Of a stretch of DNA of 62,132 nucleotides, positions 17,169-24,976 are shown in pieces (within the stretch, counting starts at the first letter, position 1; each line of letters opens with the position of its first letter). Both the position numbers and the translations under genes were made by a program. Source of the DNA: Bdellovibrionaceae bacterium UBA2351 (GTDB lineage: Bacteria; Bdellovibrionota; Bdellovibrionia; Bdellovibrionales; Bdellovibrionaceae); NCBI GenBank assembly GCA_002344565.1, contig DDTZ01000005.1:5449-67580 (forward strand). The letters run 5' to 3'. The notes beneath the pieces are model-generated. The model saw nothing but the letters and a program-made list of their open reading frames with translations. It was not told where the DNA came from and did no database searches.

Positions 17169-18581
17169 ATGTCTAAGATTTCGTCCATGATGGACGTGGG
17201 AAAAAGATCTCTATCAAATGCCCAAACAGCCTTACAGACTGTGTCGCACAATATTGCCAATAAAAGCACAGAAGGTTATTCCCGTCAGCGCGTAGACTTA
17301 GTAACTAACGAGCCGATCGGTTCTGGTAACTTACGTATTGGTATGGGCGCTAGAGCCAGTCAAGTTTCCCGAGTTAACAATCCTTGGTTGGAAAAACAAA
17401 TTCAACGTGAACAAATGAATCTAGGCCAAGCAGAAACTAAAGCCGATGCCTTAGGCCGCGTGGAGCAAGTGTATAACGAGCAAGGCACTAAAGGTTTGAA
17501 TCATCAAATGAATGAATTCTTTAACTCATTCCGAGAGCTATCGAATACGCCGGAGAGTTTGGCGTCACGTACGATGGTACGTGAATCGGCGAGTACCCTT
17601 GTGCAAACGTTCAAGAATATGAACAAGCAGTTGAAAGATGTTCAAACAGATCTAGATGGTCAAATCAAAACAACGACTGAAGAAATCAATCAGATTGCAA
17701 AAGAAATCGCATCATTGAATGAAAAAATTCAATTGGTTGAAGTTCAAAACGTTCCAGCCAATGACGAACGTGATCGTCGTGATCTACTAGTTAAAAAATT
17801 AGGTGAGAAAATCGATATTACTTGGGGTGAAGGCAATAACGGAATGTTAACCATCACGGCAGGTAATACCGCTATTCTGGTCTCAGGAACAAGTTCTAAC
17901 GAACTAAAAGCGGCTCACACTGATGAGCGTGATCGCGTGGAGCTGTTCTATCGTTCAACAGAAAAAGGTAGCTTGTTTAATATTACAAACCAAGTTCGTG
18001 GTGGTAAAATTGGAGGCGCTTTAGAAGTACGCGACGATATTATTGAAAAGCATTTAGACACAATCGATAATTTGGCGTACCGTATGGCCGAAGAAGTGAA
18101 CTATGCCCACGAATCTGGTTATGATCGCTATGGAAAGACTAACAACTCGTTCTTCGATTTGCCAAAAAATGTTAAAGGCGCATCAGAAACTCTATCCATC
18201 AACGAAGCGATTCAGTTAGATGCCGGCAAAGTATCTGTCGCGGCACGCCCTGACAGCCCCGGCGACAACACTATTGCAAATATTATTGGTGCCTTACAGT
18301 ACCAAAAGGTCATGGATGAAGGAAATTCAACTCTAGATGACTACTATATTTCTCAAGTAGGCCAGATTGGTACAATTTCTCAGCGCGCAGTGAAAACGTT
18401 TGAGTCTCAAAAAAATATTTTAGATCAGTTAACTAACATCCGTGAAAGTATTAGCGGCGTTAGTCTAGACGAAGAAGCAACTAAGATGATCGAAATGCAA
18501 AAGGCCTACGATGCATCTGCCCGCCTAATTAGAACAGCGGACGAAATGTTTGATACGGTTTTAAATTTAAAACGAATGTAG
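17169..18581 (+). CDS. flgK: Flagellar hook-associated protein 1
   Basis: 470 residues. N-terminal MSKISSMMDVGKRSLSNAQ followed by ALQTVSHNIANKSTEGYSRQRVD, and C-terminal GVSLDEEATKMIEMQKAYDASARLI, are the paired coiled-coil ends of FlgK. FlgK joins hook to filament with FlgL and is exported by the type III apparatus with FlgN. Length is close to the shorter FlgK proteins. AAAGGGACAGG precedes the ATG, which lies 25 nt after the repeat element; flgL starts 17 nt after its stop. Confidence 0.95.
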   Translation: MSKISSMMDVGKRSLSNAQTALQTVSHNIANKSTEGYSRQRVDLVTNEPIGSGNLRIGMGARASQVSRVNNPWLEKQIQREQMNLGQAETKADALGRVEQVYNEQGTKGLNHQMNEFFNSFRELSNTPESLASRTMVRESASTLVQTFKNMNKQLKDVQTDLDGQIKTTTEEINQIAKEIASLNEKIQLVEVQNVPANDERDRRDLLVKKLGEKIDITWGEGNNGMLTITAGNTAILVSGTSSNELKAAHTDERDRVELFYRSTEKGSLFNITNQVRGGKIGGALEVRDDIIEKHLDTIDNLAYRMAEEVNYAHESGYDRYGKTNNSFFDLPKNVKGASETLSINEAIQLDAGKVSVAARPDSPGDNTIANIIGALQYQKVMDEGNSTLDDYYISQVGQIGTISQRAVKTFESQKNILDQLTNIRESISGVSLDEEATKMIEMQKAYDASARLIRTADEMFDTVLNLKRM

Positions 18582-18598
18582 TTTAAAGGATTATTAAC

Positions 18599-19681
18599 GT
18601 GAGAATCGCAGATAAAATGCAATACAACCAAGTTCAAAAGAACATCAGTAAGAATCGTACTGATATGGCTGATTTGCAAAATCAGGCGGCAACTCAACGT
18701 CGTATTAATAAGCCCTCGGATGATCCATTAGCCACTACCCGCGTATTAGCCAGCCGTACCGAAGAAAAAACGAATGCTCAGTTTGTTAAGAACATTAATC
18801 AAGCTAAGTCATTTTTAGAATTTTCAGATCAATCTTTAAGCGAGTTAACAGAATTACTCGTTCGCGCAAAAGAACTCGCTATTAGTCAATCCAACGATGC
18901 GTCTGCAAATGCGCAGTCTCGTGCAATGACGGCTAAAGAAATCGAGCAGATCTACAATCAAGCAGTCCAAATCGGCAATCGTAAATTAGGCGAACGCTAT
19001 ATTTTCTCGGGATTTAAAACTCAAACTATGCCCTTCGATATCAGTGGGGAATACTCTGGAGATGATGGCGACTTAAAAATACAAACGCAAAAAGATCAAT
19101 TCCTAGCCGTTAACCTACCTGGCAGCAAAATTTTTATGGGTAAAGGCTTTGAAGTCGATGGAATGATCCGCCCGGGACAAATCACGCCTCAATCAATTGA
19201 TGACCTAGAGGGAATAAAACAGCGCGAGTTAGAATCCAAAGAACTTTATCAAGAGGACCAAGATAGCAAAATTTTACTTCGTGGACCAGCCAGCACGGGT
19301 TCCTCTAATCAAATAGGTGACAAGGACCCCACCAATGGTGATACCGGTGTAAATATTTTCCAAGTCATCAAAGGCTTAGAAGTATCCTTAAAAACAAATG
19401 ATAAAACGGGTATCCAAAGCGCCATGGATTTAATCGATCAATCGGTTTCGCAAGTAGTATTAGGTCGTTCTGAAGTCGGTTCACGTATCATGGCTATCAA
19501 TGGATCTCAGGATTCTTTACAAAAAGCGATTGTTGATAACAAAATTGTGGCGTCTCAACTCGAAGATGCCGATGTTTTTAAATTAGTCTCTGATATCAAT
19601 AAGACAGACGCTGCTTTGAAAGCCACACTGGATACATCTGGCAAGATGATCCAGCCCAGTTTGCTTGATTTCTTGCGATAG
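18599..19681 (+). CDS. flgL: Flagellar hook-associated protein 3
   Basis: 360 residues. N-terminal MRIADKMQYNQVQKNISKNR and ATQRRINKPSDDPLATTRVL are typical of FlgL, as is the flagellin-like C-terminal helix ending ALKATLDTSGKMIQPSLLDFL. It forms the distal layer of the hook-filament junction. The start is a GTG at 18599 with AAAGGA upstream. Co-transcribed with flgK by spacing. Confidence 0.93.
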   Translation: MRIADKMQYNQVQKNISKNRTDMADLQNQAATQRRINKPSDDPLATTRVLASRTEEKTNAQFVKNINQAKSFLEFSDQSLSELTELLVRAKELAISQSNDASANAQSRAMTAKEIEQIYNQAVQIGNRKLGERYIFSGFKTQTMPFDISGEYSGDDGDLKIQTQKDQFLAVNLPGSKIFMGKGFEVDGMIRPGQITPQSIDDLEGIKQRELESKELYQEDQDSKILLRGPASTGSSNQIGDKDPTNGDTGVNIFQVIKGLEVSLKTNDKTGIQSAMDLIDQSVSQVVLGRSEVGSRIMAINGSQDSLQKAIVDNKIVASQLEDADVFKLVSDINKTDAALKATLDTSGKMIQPSLLDFLR

Positions 19682-19825
19682 TCGTTAAGAATACTTCACA
19701 CGATTTATAATTATTTCATCCATTCCCTTTTTTTCAATCACTGCTCTGACGACTTTAAATGTTTACTTCTCGCTTGTTTCTGAATAGAAGTCCCCTGTCA
19801 CGGCAAATTCGCCGAAGGAGATTTT

Positions 19826-20758
19826 ATGAAATTGATTCTATCGATCGCTTTATTGGCTAGTTTTTCATTTGCTCAAGTTTGGGATGATGAGGATGGTTTT
19901 TCTAACCGCCAACCTAAATTATTTTGCTCTAGCAATGTCTTAAAAAATACAAACGGAGATTCGGTTCACCAGTTTACGTATTCGTATCAATGTGAAGACG
20001 CATTGAAAAAAATCAGCGGTTCATTATTCTGTGCCGGTAACGAGTTAAAAAATACTCGCGGTAAAGTAGTGAGTACCTTCACTTATTCTTACCAATGTGA
20101 AGAAAGCCTAAAAAAAATCAACGGTCCACTATTCTGCGCAAGCAATGCTCTAATGAACGTTAACGGTAAAGAAATTCACAAGTATACGTATTCGTATCAG
20201 TGCGACGAATCGTTAAAAGAGATCAAAGGCAATTTATTTTGTGCTGATACAGAGCTGAAAAATATCAAAGGTGCTCTTGTTGAAAAATTCACGTACTCAT
20301 ATCAATGCAAAGACGCTTTAAAAAACATCAAAGGCGAATTATTCTGCGCTAACAACAAACTTAAAAACATCAATGGTAAAGACGTACACTTGTTTACATA
20401 TTCTCACCAATGCGAAGATTCTTTGAAAAACATCAAAGGCAAAATTTTCTGCGCCAGCAATGTTTTGAAAAACGTAAATGGCAAAGAAATCGAAAACTTT
20501 ACTTACAGCCACCAGTGCCAAGAAGCTGTTAAAAACATCAAAGGCCAATTGTTCTGTTCAAGCGGCAATTTGAAGAACATCTTCGGCGATGTAGTTCATA
20601 ACTACACATATTCACATCAGTGCACTGACGCTCTAAATAAACTTAAAGGTAACTTATTCTGCGCAGGTAACGTTCTTAAAAACGTTCGTGGCAAAGTGAT
20701 CGAAACTTTCACCTACAGCTATCAGTGCGAAGACAAACTAAAACAAATTAATCCGTAA
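19826..20758 (+). CDS. Secreted protein of eight 35-residue two-cysteine repeats
   Basis: 310 residues: signal peptide (SFAQ), a short acidic stretch, then eight tandem 35-residue units filling the rest of the protein. Consensus of a unit: LFCAxNxLKN-xxG-K-x-V-xx-FTYSYQCEDALKxIKG, with cysteines at unit positions 4 and 26, so 16 cysteines in all. Units are similar in protein but differ at many synonymous sites, so the array is not a recent duplication. Regular spacing suggests a disulphide-bonded solenoid or lollipop chain in the periplasm or outside the cell. Function unknown. It has its own AAGGAG and ends 1 nt from the convergent lepB stop. Confidence 0.85.
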   Translation: MKLILSIALLASFSFAQVWDDEDGFSNRQPKLFCSSNVLKNTNGDSVHQFTYSYQCEDALKKISGSLFCAGNELKNTRGKVVSTFTYSYQCEESLKKINGPLFCASNALMNVNGKEIHKYTYSYQCDESLKEIKGNLFCADTELKNIKGALVEKFTYSYQCKDALKNIKGELFCANNKLKNINGKDVHLFTYSHQCEDSLKNIKGKIFCASNVLKNVNGKEIENFTYSHQCQEAVKNIKGQLFCSSGNLKNIFGDVVHNYTYSHQCTDALNKLKGNLFCAGNVLKNVRGKVIETFTYSYQCEDKLKQINP

Positions 20759-20759
20759 T

Positions 20760-21311
20760 TTAATCAACCCAACTGAACCACTTAAAGGCGACTTTGCCCA
20801 TGAGGTGGTTCTTGGGCAGAAAACCCCAAACGCGACTGTCCGCCGAATTTTCACGATTGTCCCCTAGGACAAACAGTTGATCGGCGGGGACCGTAACAGG
20901 ACCATAGGGAGCTAATGGCACGACCGAGCTCCCTATTTTTTTTGCCGTGTAGGCCTCTGGCTGCAAAACGCCGTTAATAAAAACCTGTCCTGCGGCATCG
21001 ACATACACCTGCTCGCCCGGTAGCCCAATCACTCGTTTTACATAAAAGGTCGACTCATCGACCGGGTATCTAAAAACAACAACGTCACCTCGCTTTACGT
21101 CTCCGGTATGAAATAGCCAGGTTTTAGTGAATGGAATACGAACGCCGTATTGAGCTTTATTCACAAATATCTGATCACCTGGCTTCAGAGTGGGATTCAT
21201 GCTTTCAGTGGGAATACGGTAAGCCTCGGCCACCCCCCAACGAATGGTAAAGGCGACCAAAACATACAGAGACAGCTTTTTCATTTCTTTCGAATCAAAC
21301 TTCATTTTCAT
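20760..21311 (-). CDS. lepB: Signal peptidase I
   Basis: 183 residues. One N-terminal membrane segment (about 12-29), then the S26 boxes: RIPTESMNPTL with nucleophile Ser37, and FYVKRVIGLPGE with Lys92, followed by GDNRENSADSRVWGFLP. It removes signal peptides from Sec- and Tat-exported proteins. The size is at the short end, with a single membrane anchor. AAGGAG precedes the ATG. Divergent from the XRE gene, with palindromic AT-rich sites in between. Confidence 0.92.
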   Translation of the reverse strand: MKMKFDSKEMKKLSLYVLVAFTIRWGVAEAYRIPTESMNPTLKPGDQIFVNKAQYGVRIPFTKTWLFHTGDVKRGDVVVFRYPVDESTFYVKRVIGLPGEQVYVDAAGQVFINGVLQPEAYTAKKIGSSVVPLAPYGPVTVPADQLFVLGDNRENSADSRVWGFLPKNHLMGKVAFKWFSWVD

Positions 21312-21370
21312 ATTGCTCCTTGCTTAAAAGCAGTTATATATGAGTACTGCATACTATACTTAATGTACGC

Positions 21371-21395
21371 TATACTTTACATAAAGTAAAGTATA
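21371..21395. promoter_or_regulatory. Probable XRE operator
   Basis: Perfect 10-bp inverted repeat TATACTTTAC-N5-GTAAAGTATA, 23 nt before the GTG of the XRE gene. A further half-site TATACTT lies at 21355-21361. Placement in the lepB/XRE divergent region suggests autoregulation by the XRE protein. Confidence 0.55.
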
Positions 21396-21417
21396 TTTTA
21401 CTTATATTGGATCTGGC

Positions 21418-21651
21418 GTGGCTGATTTGAAAAAAGCTGAGTTAAAAAATAGGGTTAAGGGCTATCGCGCATTGCAAGGTGATCTGACCCAACAGCAGCT
21501 GGCGGACAAAGTCGGCTGCTCTCGCCAGACGATTATTTCAATCGAAACCTCAAAGTTTGTCCCGTCGGTTGAACTCGCACTAAAACTCGCAGCGGCTTTG
21601 AACGTAAAAGTTGAAGATATTTTCTTGTTCGAAGAGGAAGGAAAATCATGA
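21418..21651 (+). CDS. XRE-family transcriptional regulator (small, YozG-like)
   Basis: 77 residues, essentially one helix-turn-helix: LTQQQLADKVGCSRQTIISIE is the recognition unit and KFVPSVELALKLAAALNVKVEDIF is the usual tail of these single-domain regulators. They typically repress their own operon. Start is a GTG at 21418; the region upstream carries a perfect inverted repeat that is a likely operator. The next gene starts by an ATGA overlap and encodes its membrane partner. Confidence 0.88.
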   Translation: MADLKKAELKNRVKGYRALQGDLTQQQLADKVGCSRQTIISIETSKFVPSVELALKLAAALNVKVEDIFLFEEEGKS

Positions 21652-21932
21652 TTACACTGAACTGGATGCAAATCTGTATTATCATCTGCACGGCGATTTA
21701 CTTGGTGATCGAGTTTTTGAACCGAAATGAAATCAAAGACGAACGCTACCAAATGATCGAATTAAAAACGCAAGCGTTAGTGAGCAAACTTACTGCTGCC
21801 GCACTGGTTCTGATCTCGCTAGTTTATATTTTTTACCCGGACACAGAAGGACTCTACTTATTATTTTTCCTTGCCATGACCTTCCTCTCAACAGAAATTC
21901 TAGCCAAACAATACTACAAACAAAAACTCTAA
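21648..21932 (+). CDS. Small membrane protein coupled to the XRE regulator
   Basis: 94 residues with three hydrophobic segments (about 7-23, 49-64 and 69-84) and a charged loop NRNEIKDERYQMIELKTQ between the first two. The combination of a small XRE regulator and a three-helix membrane protein with a conserved DERY-like motif is seen in many bacteria and archaea (DUF2178-like), where the function is unknown. The start overlaps the XRE stop by 4 nt, so it is translationally coupled. Confidence 0.65.
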   Translation: MITLNWMQICIIICTAIYLVIEFLNRNEIKDERYQMIELKTQALVSKLTAAALVLISLVYIFYPDTEGLYLLFFLAMTFLSTEILAKQYYKQKL

Positions 21933-22063
21933 AAAAGCGCTGAATTTTTCTAAACAATAATTCTTAATAAGCACAAAAACCCCTCGCAGAGCAGGTTTCA
22001 AGCAAATTAAGACAATTACAGAACAGGTCCCAAAAAAGAACCACTCTCCTCAAAAACCGAAAC

Positions 22064-22182
22064 GCGCTCACGATTTTGGTCTGAATCGAGGCCGCAGGAG
22101 GAAGGCGACTGAGGCTTGGCAGCGCCAAGTCGCAGGGAGTCCGACCGACGAGAACGAAGAGTCAGACCAAAAGCGTGAGCGC
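22064..22182. repeat. Structured repeat element, copy B
   Basis: 119-nt element in the gap before csrA. Inverted 21-bp arms at 22064-22084 and 22162-22182 with one mismatch, also starting GCGCTC and ending GAGCGC. ATCGAGGC (22085-22092) and GAGAACGAAGAG (22150-22161) abut the arms exactly as in copy A, and the 33-nt core with the CTTGGC-AGC-GCCAAG hairpin lies at 22107-22139. Beyond the shared GCGCTC ends, the arms differ from copy A yet still pair. Both copies have the same orientation and both precede flagellar genes read in the plus direction. The rest of the 21933-22283 gap holds no gene I can support. Confidence 0.85.
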
Positions 22183-22283
22183 CCGGCTTGACTTTGATCG
22201 TGAGAAATAATACCTACAGTTCTCGTTAACTCAGCCGATACGTTTCAAAGCATAAGGTTAGTTAGCATTTATAAGGAGTATAT

Positions 22284-22520
22284 ATGCTCGTTCTCACACG
22301 GAAGTTGGGTGAAAGCATTGCGATCGATGATCATATCAAGATTCGCGTCGTTCAAATCAAAGGCAAACAAGTACGCTTGGGTATCGAAGCCCCTAAAGAC
22401 ACAAAAATCCACCGTGAAGAAGTTTACTTAGCGATTCAGGATCAAAACAAAGAATCCTCACAAGTTTCGTCTGATAAATCAAAATCTGTGGCTAGCTTGC
22501 TTAAGCCAAATTCAAAATAA
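22284..22520 (+). CDS. csrA: CsrA, RNA-binding translational regulator
   Basis: 78 residues. The N-terminal 50 (MLVLTRKLGESIAIDD, VRLGIEAPKDTKIHREEVY) are a complete CsrA domain, including the arginine of the HREE motif used for RNA contact. The last 25 residues are a polar Ser/Lys tail longer than in E. coli. CsrA dimers bind GGA in hairpin loops that cover ribosome binding sites. fliW is the next gene in the same direction, which fits the FliW-CsrA-flagellin switch known from Bacillus. Shine-Dalgarno AAGGAG is well placed. Confidence 0.96.
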   Translation: MLVLTRKLGESIAIDDHIKIRVVQIKGKQVRLGIEAPKDTKIHREEVYLAIQDQNKESSQVSSDKSKSVASLLKPNSK

Positions 22521-22847
22521 CAAATATCATTCAGGCTTTGAAATCCTCGGAGCCTTATTTACTGCCACTTTCACCTATTTTAGTCTTCCTATTGTTCTTT
22601 AACAGCCTCTAAAAAATCAAAACTTGCCCGAAGTTCCGTCACAAACAAAAATGCCGCTGGAGCCTCTCCCCTTGGCACCATGCAAAATGCTTTTTTCAAT
22701 TCTCTTGAGTTTGCCCGTATTTAAGTCCAGATTTTATATGTGGACTAACCTTTTTTCTAGGCTAGCGAATCTAAATTTTAGGTATTTGTTCGTGAGCCGG
22801 GTTAAAATTAAAGAAAGAGTTAGTAAACGCCATTTGGGGGGATAAAC
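22521..22847. other. Intergenic stretch between csrA and fliW
   Basis: 327 nt. A weak AGGCT/AGCCT stem near 22533-22556 may be a minor terminator for csrA. A 73-codon reading frame inside lacks coding features. I see nothing else I can support. Confidence 0.4.
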
Positions 22848-23381
22848 ATGGTAATTCAAACTTCAAGATTTGGTCCGGTGATGTTTGAAGCCGACGATAT
22901 TCTGAATTTTCCAGAGGGGTTACTGGGATTTTCCGATTTACGTCAATTCGTTTTAGTAGATGATCCTACTGACGAAATTTTCATTTGGTTACAAAGCTGC
23001 GAGACTCCAGAAATCGCGTTCCCTGTGCTTGAACCAGAATTGTTCTCTCACACATATAAAGTAAATCTAACGAAGACAGACACTGAAAACTTACGTCTGC
23101 AAGCGAGCGAGAAAACAAAATACCTGTGCATCATCACAATCCCAGATGATCCAACTCAGATGTCGGCAAATATGAAAGCGCCGATCATTATCAACTTAGA
23201 CAAAAAAATCTGCCGCCAGTGCGTTCTTCAAGACAACTCACTAGCGATTCGCGAGCCGATCTTCACCAAACTACAACAACGTGTCGTTCAAAATCCAACA
23301 ATGACAATCAAGGATCAACTACAAGAATCTGACGTCATCGTGAAGATCAAAAAAGACCAAACGCCCGACAAATCAATCTAA
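22848..23381 (+). CDS. fliW: FliW, flagellar assembly factor and CsrA antagonist
   Basis: 177 residues. FliW landmarks are present: FPEGLLGFSDLRQFVL near the N-terminus, FIWLQSCETPEIAFPVLEP, and MSANMKAPIIINLDKK. FliW binds CsrA and also flagellin: when flagellin is exported, freed FliW sequesters CsrA and flagellin translation rises. At 177 residues it is longer than the usual about 150, with a Lys/Asp-rich tail. A long run of G forms the Shine-Dalgarno. A strong terminator follows at 23413. Confidence 0.94.
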   Translation: MVIQTSRFGPVMFEADDILNFPEGLLGFSDLRQFVLVDDPTDEIFIWLQSCETPEIAFPVLEPELFSHTYKVNLTKTDTENLRLQASEKTKYLCIITIPDDPTQMSANMKAPIIINLDKKICRQCVLQDNSLAIREPIFTKLQQRVVQNPTMTIKDQLQESDVIVKIKKDQTPDKSI

Positions 23382-23412
23382 AGGTACCAGGTCCTAAATT
23401 TCTGAAATCAAA

Positions 23413-23448
23413 TATAAAAGGCTCCCAGCGGAGCCTTTTATATTTTTT
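23413..23448 (+). terminator. Intrinsic terminator after fliW
   Basis: Perfect 13-bp stem (23413-23425 with 23430-23442; AAAAGGCTCC core), CAGC loop, then six T. The facing asparaginase-like gene ends 26 nt further on, so it may serve both strands. Confidence 0.9.
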
Positions 23449-23473
23449 GAGCAACCTCAAAACGTTTTCGACC

Positions 23474-23995
23474 TTATCGGAGTTTTTCGAAGGTGCTTTT
23501 TTCTTTATTTTTGCGCACGTTGGGGACCTCGAAGATTTGGTTATGGAACGAGATGTAGAAGCCTGGAGGCAGAAATCGTGTGGCGTAGAGGGCTTCCGTG
23601 ACGTTTTGGGTGGCATCGGAATCCTCAAAGCCCATCGGAATCATGGCGCCGGTGAAGACGACTGGGACTTTGGGGCTTTGGATTTGTTGTTGGCAGTATT
23701 CGGCCGTGACTGTCATTGTGTCGGTTCCGTGTAGAACGACAATCGGTTTCTGCCCGTCTGTATTTTCTTTTATGTTTTGGCAAATGACTTTGCGGTCATC
23801 GTCGGTCATATACAAGGAGTCTTTACTCATCAGCGGTCTAACCTCGATAAACGTTTCTGGCAGGCGTAATTTCGATAGGATACGGTTCTTGATGCTGGTG
23901 CCGCGATTTTCCAGCGAGCCATCAAATTCGTTATAGGTCTTTTCGATTGTTCCCCCAGTCGCGAAAACCAGGATTTCATGAGCATTCTTTTGCAT
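23474..23995 (-). CDS. Single-domain asparaginase-like protein
   Basis: 173 residues matching only the N-terminal domain of L-asparaginase: FATGGTIEKTY holds the first catalytic Thr, VVLHGTDTMTVTAEY the second Thr-Asp pair, and VVFTGAMIPMGFEDSDA follows. Full-length enzymes have about 330 residues with a second domain; here the frame ends in a Lys-rich tail and a terminator follows, so this looks like a genuinely short form rather than a broken gene. Such one-domain proteins are found in other proteobacteria; their activity is unclear. Confidence 0.75.
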   Translation of the reverse strand: MQKNAHEILVFATGGTIEKTYNEFDGSLENRGTSIKNRILSKLRLPETFIEVRPLMSKDSLYMTDDDRKVICQNIKENTDGQKPIVVLHGTDTMTVTAEYCQQQIQSPKVPVVFTGAMIPMGFEDSDATQNVTEALYATRFLPPGFYISFHNQIFEVPNVRKNKEKSTFEKLR

Positions 23996-24088
23996 AAACT
24001 AATCCTGCCCAAGCTTAAGAATAATTGCAATCCCTGACAAGTCGGAGTAGGTTCAGGACCTCAAAAAACAGCAGAAAAGGGGTCTTAC

Positions 24089-24976
24089 GTGACTACGTCA
24101 AATACCGAATTTAATCGCGAAGAATACATGAAAAACGAAAAGCGCATTATCAAGAAAGCCGCTGACTGGCAAACCATCAAAAAATACAATGATATCCGTT
24201 TGGAAAAAACGGCGGATGGTATCGGCAAAATCACGATCAACCGCCCAGAAAGCAGAAATGCATTCCGCCCCCAAACTGTTCTTGAACTGCAAGAAGCATT
24301 TCACATCGTTCGCGAAGACTCTTCTATTGGCGTTATTATCCTTTGCGGCGAAGGCCCAATGGCCTTCTGCTCTGGTGGCGATCAACGCGTTCGCGGTGAC
24401 GCTGGCTACGTTGGATCAGACGGCGTTCCTCGTTTAAATATCTTGGACGTGCAAAAACAAATTCGTCAATTACCTAAACCCGTAGTGGCGATGGTCGCTG
24501 GTTACGCAATCGGTGGAGGCCATGTTCTACACATCGTGTGTGACTTAACGATCGCGGCTGATAATGCTCGCTTTGGTCAAACAGGTCCCAAAGTAGGTTC
24601 ATTCGACGGCGGTCTGGGTTCAAGTTACCTAGCTCGTATCGTTGGCCAAAAGAAAGCGCGTGAAATTTGGTACCTATGCCGTCAATACAATGCAGAACAA
24701 GCATTAGACATGGGCTTAGTAAATCACGTCGTTCAATTAGAAGATCTTGAAATGGAAACTGTAAAATGGTGCCGTGAAATGCTGGAGCATTCTCCGATGG
24801 CATTACGTTGCTTGAAGGCGTGCTTGAATGCAGATTGCGATGGGCAAATGGGCCTTCTGGATCTTGCCGGCAACGCGACCCTTCTTTATTACATGAGCGA
24901 AGAGGCTCAAGAAGGTCGCGATTCTTACGTGAAGAAACAAAAACCAGATTTTTCCAAATTCCCGCGTTTACCGTAA
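24089..24976 (+). CDS. menB: 1,4-dihydroxy-2-naphthoyl-CoA synthase
   Basis: 295 residues of the crotonase superfamily: MenB catalyses ring closure of o-succinylbenzoyl-CoA in menaquinone synthesis. Diagnostic stretches are ITINRPESRNAFRPQTV, AFCSGGDQRVRGD, AGYAIGGGHVLHIVCDLTIA and FGQTGPKVGSFDGGLGS. The N-terminal about 40 residues are a charged extension. GTG start at 24089 with GGGG upstream. First of four overlapping men genes (menB-A-C-E); menF, menD and menH are not in the window. Confidence 0.94.
   Translation: MTTSNTEFNREEYMKNEKRIIKKAADWQTIKKYNDIRLEKTADGIGKITINRPESRNAFRPQTVLELQEAFHIVREDSSIGVIILCGEGPMAFCSGGDQRVRGDAGYVGSDGVPRLNILDVQKQIRQLPKPVVAMVAGYAIGGGHVLHIVCDLTIAADNARFGQTGPKVGSFDGGLGSSYLARIVGQKKAREIWYLCRQYNAEQALDMGLVNHVVQLEDLEMETVKWCREMLEHSPMALRCLKACLNADCDGQMGLLDLAGNATLLYYMSEEAQEGRDSYVKKQKPDFSKFPRLP

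Noticed and set aside
22624..22845. 73-codon frame between csrA and fliW
   Set aside because: No signal, domain or conserved-looking motif, poor codon use compared with neighbours, no ribosome site, and it ends next to the fliW ribosome site. More likely untranslated.
23447..23936. Plus-strand frames opposite the asparaginase-like gene
   Set aside because: Antisense to a gene with clear family motifs, and rich in Trp/Cys as expected of a shadow frame.
24808..24975. Upstream extension of menA into menB
   Set aside because: The added residues are an out-of-frame reading of menB; the ATG at 24976 gives the normal family start and a typical TAATG junction.
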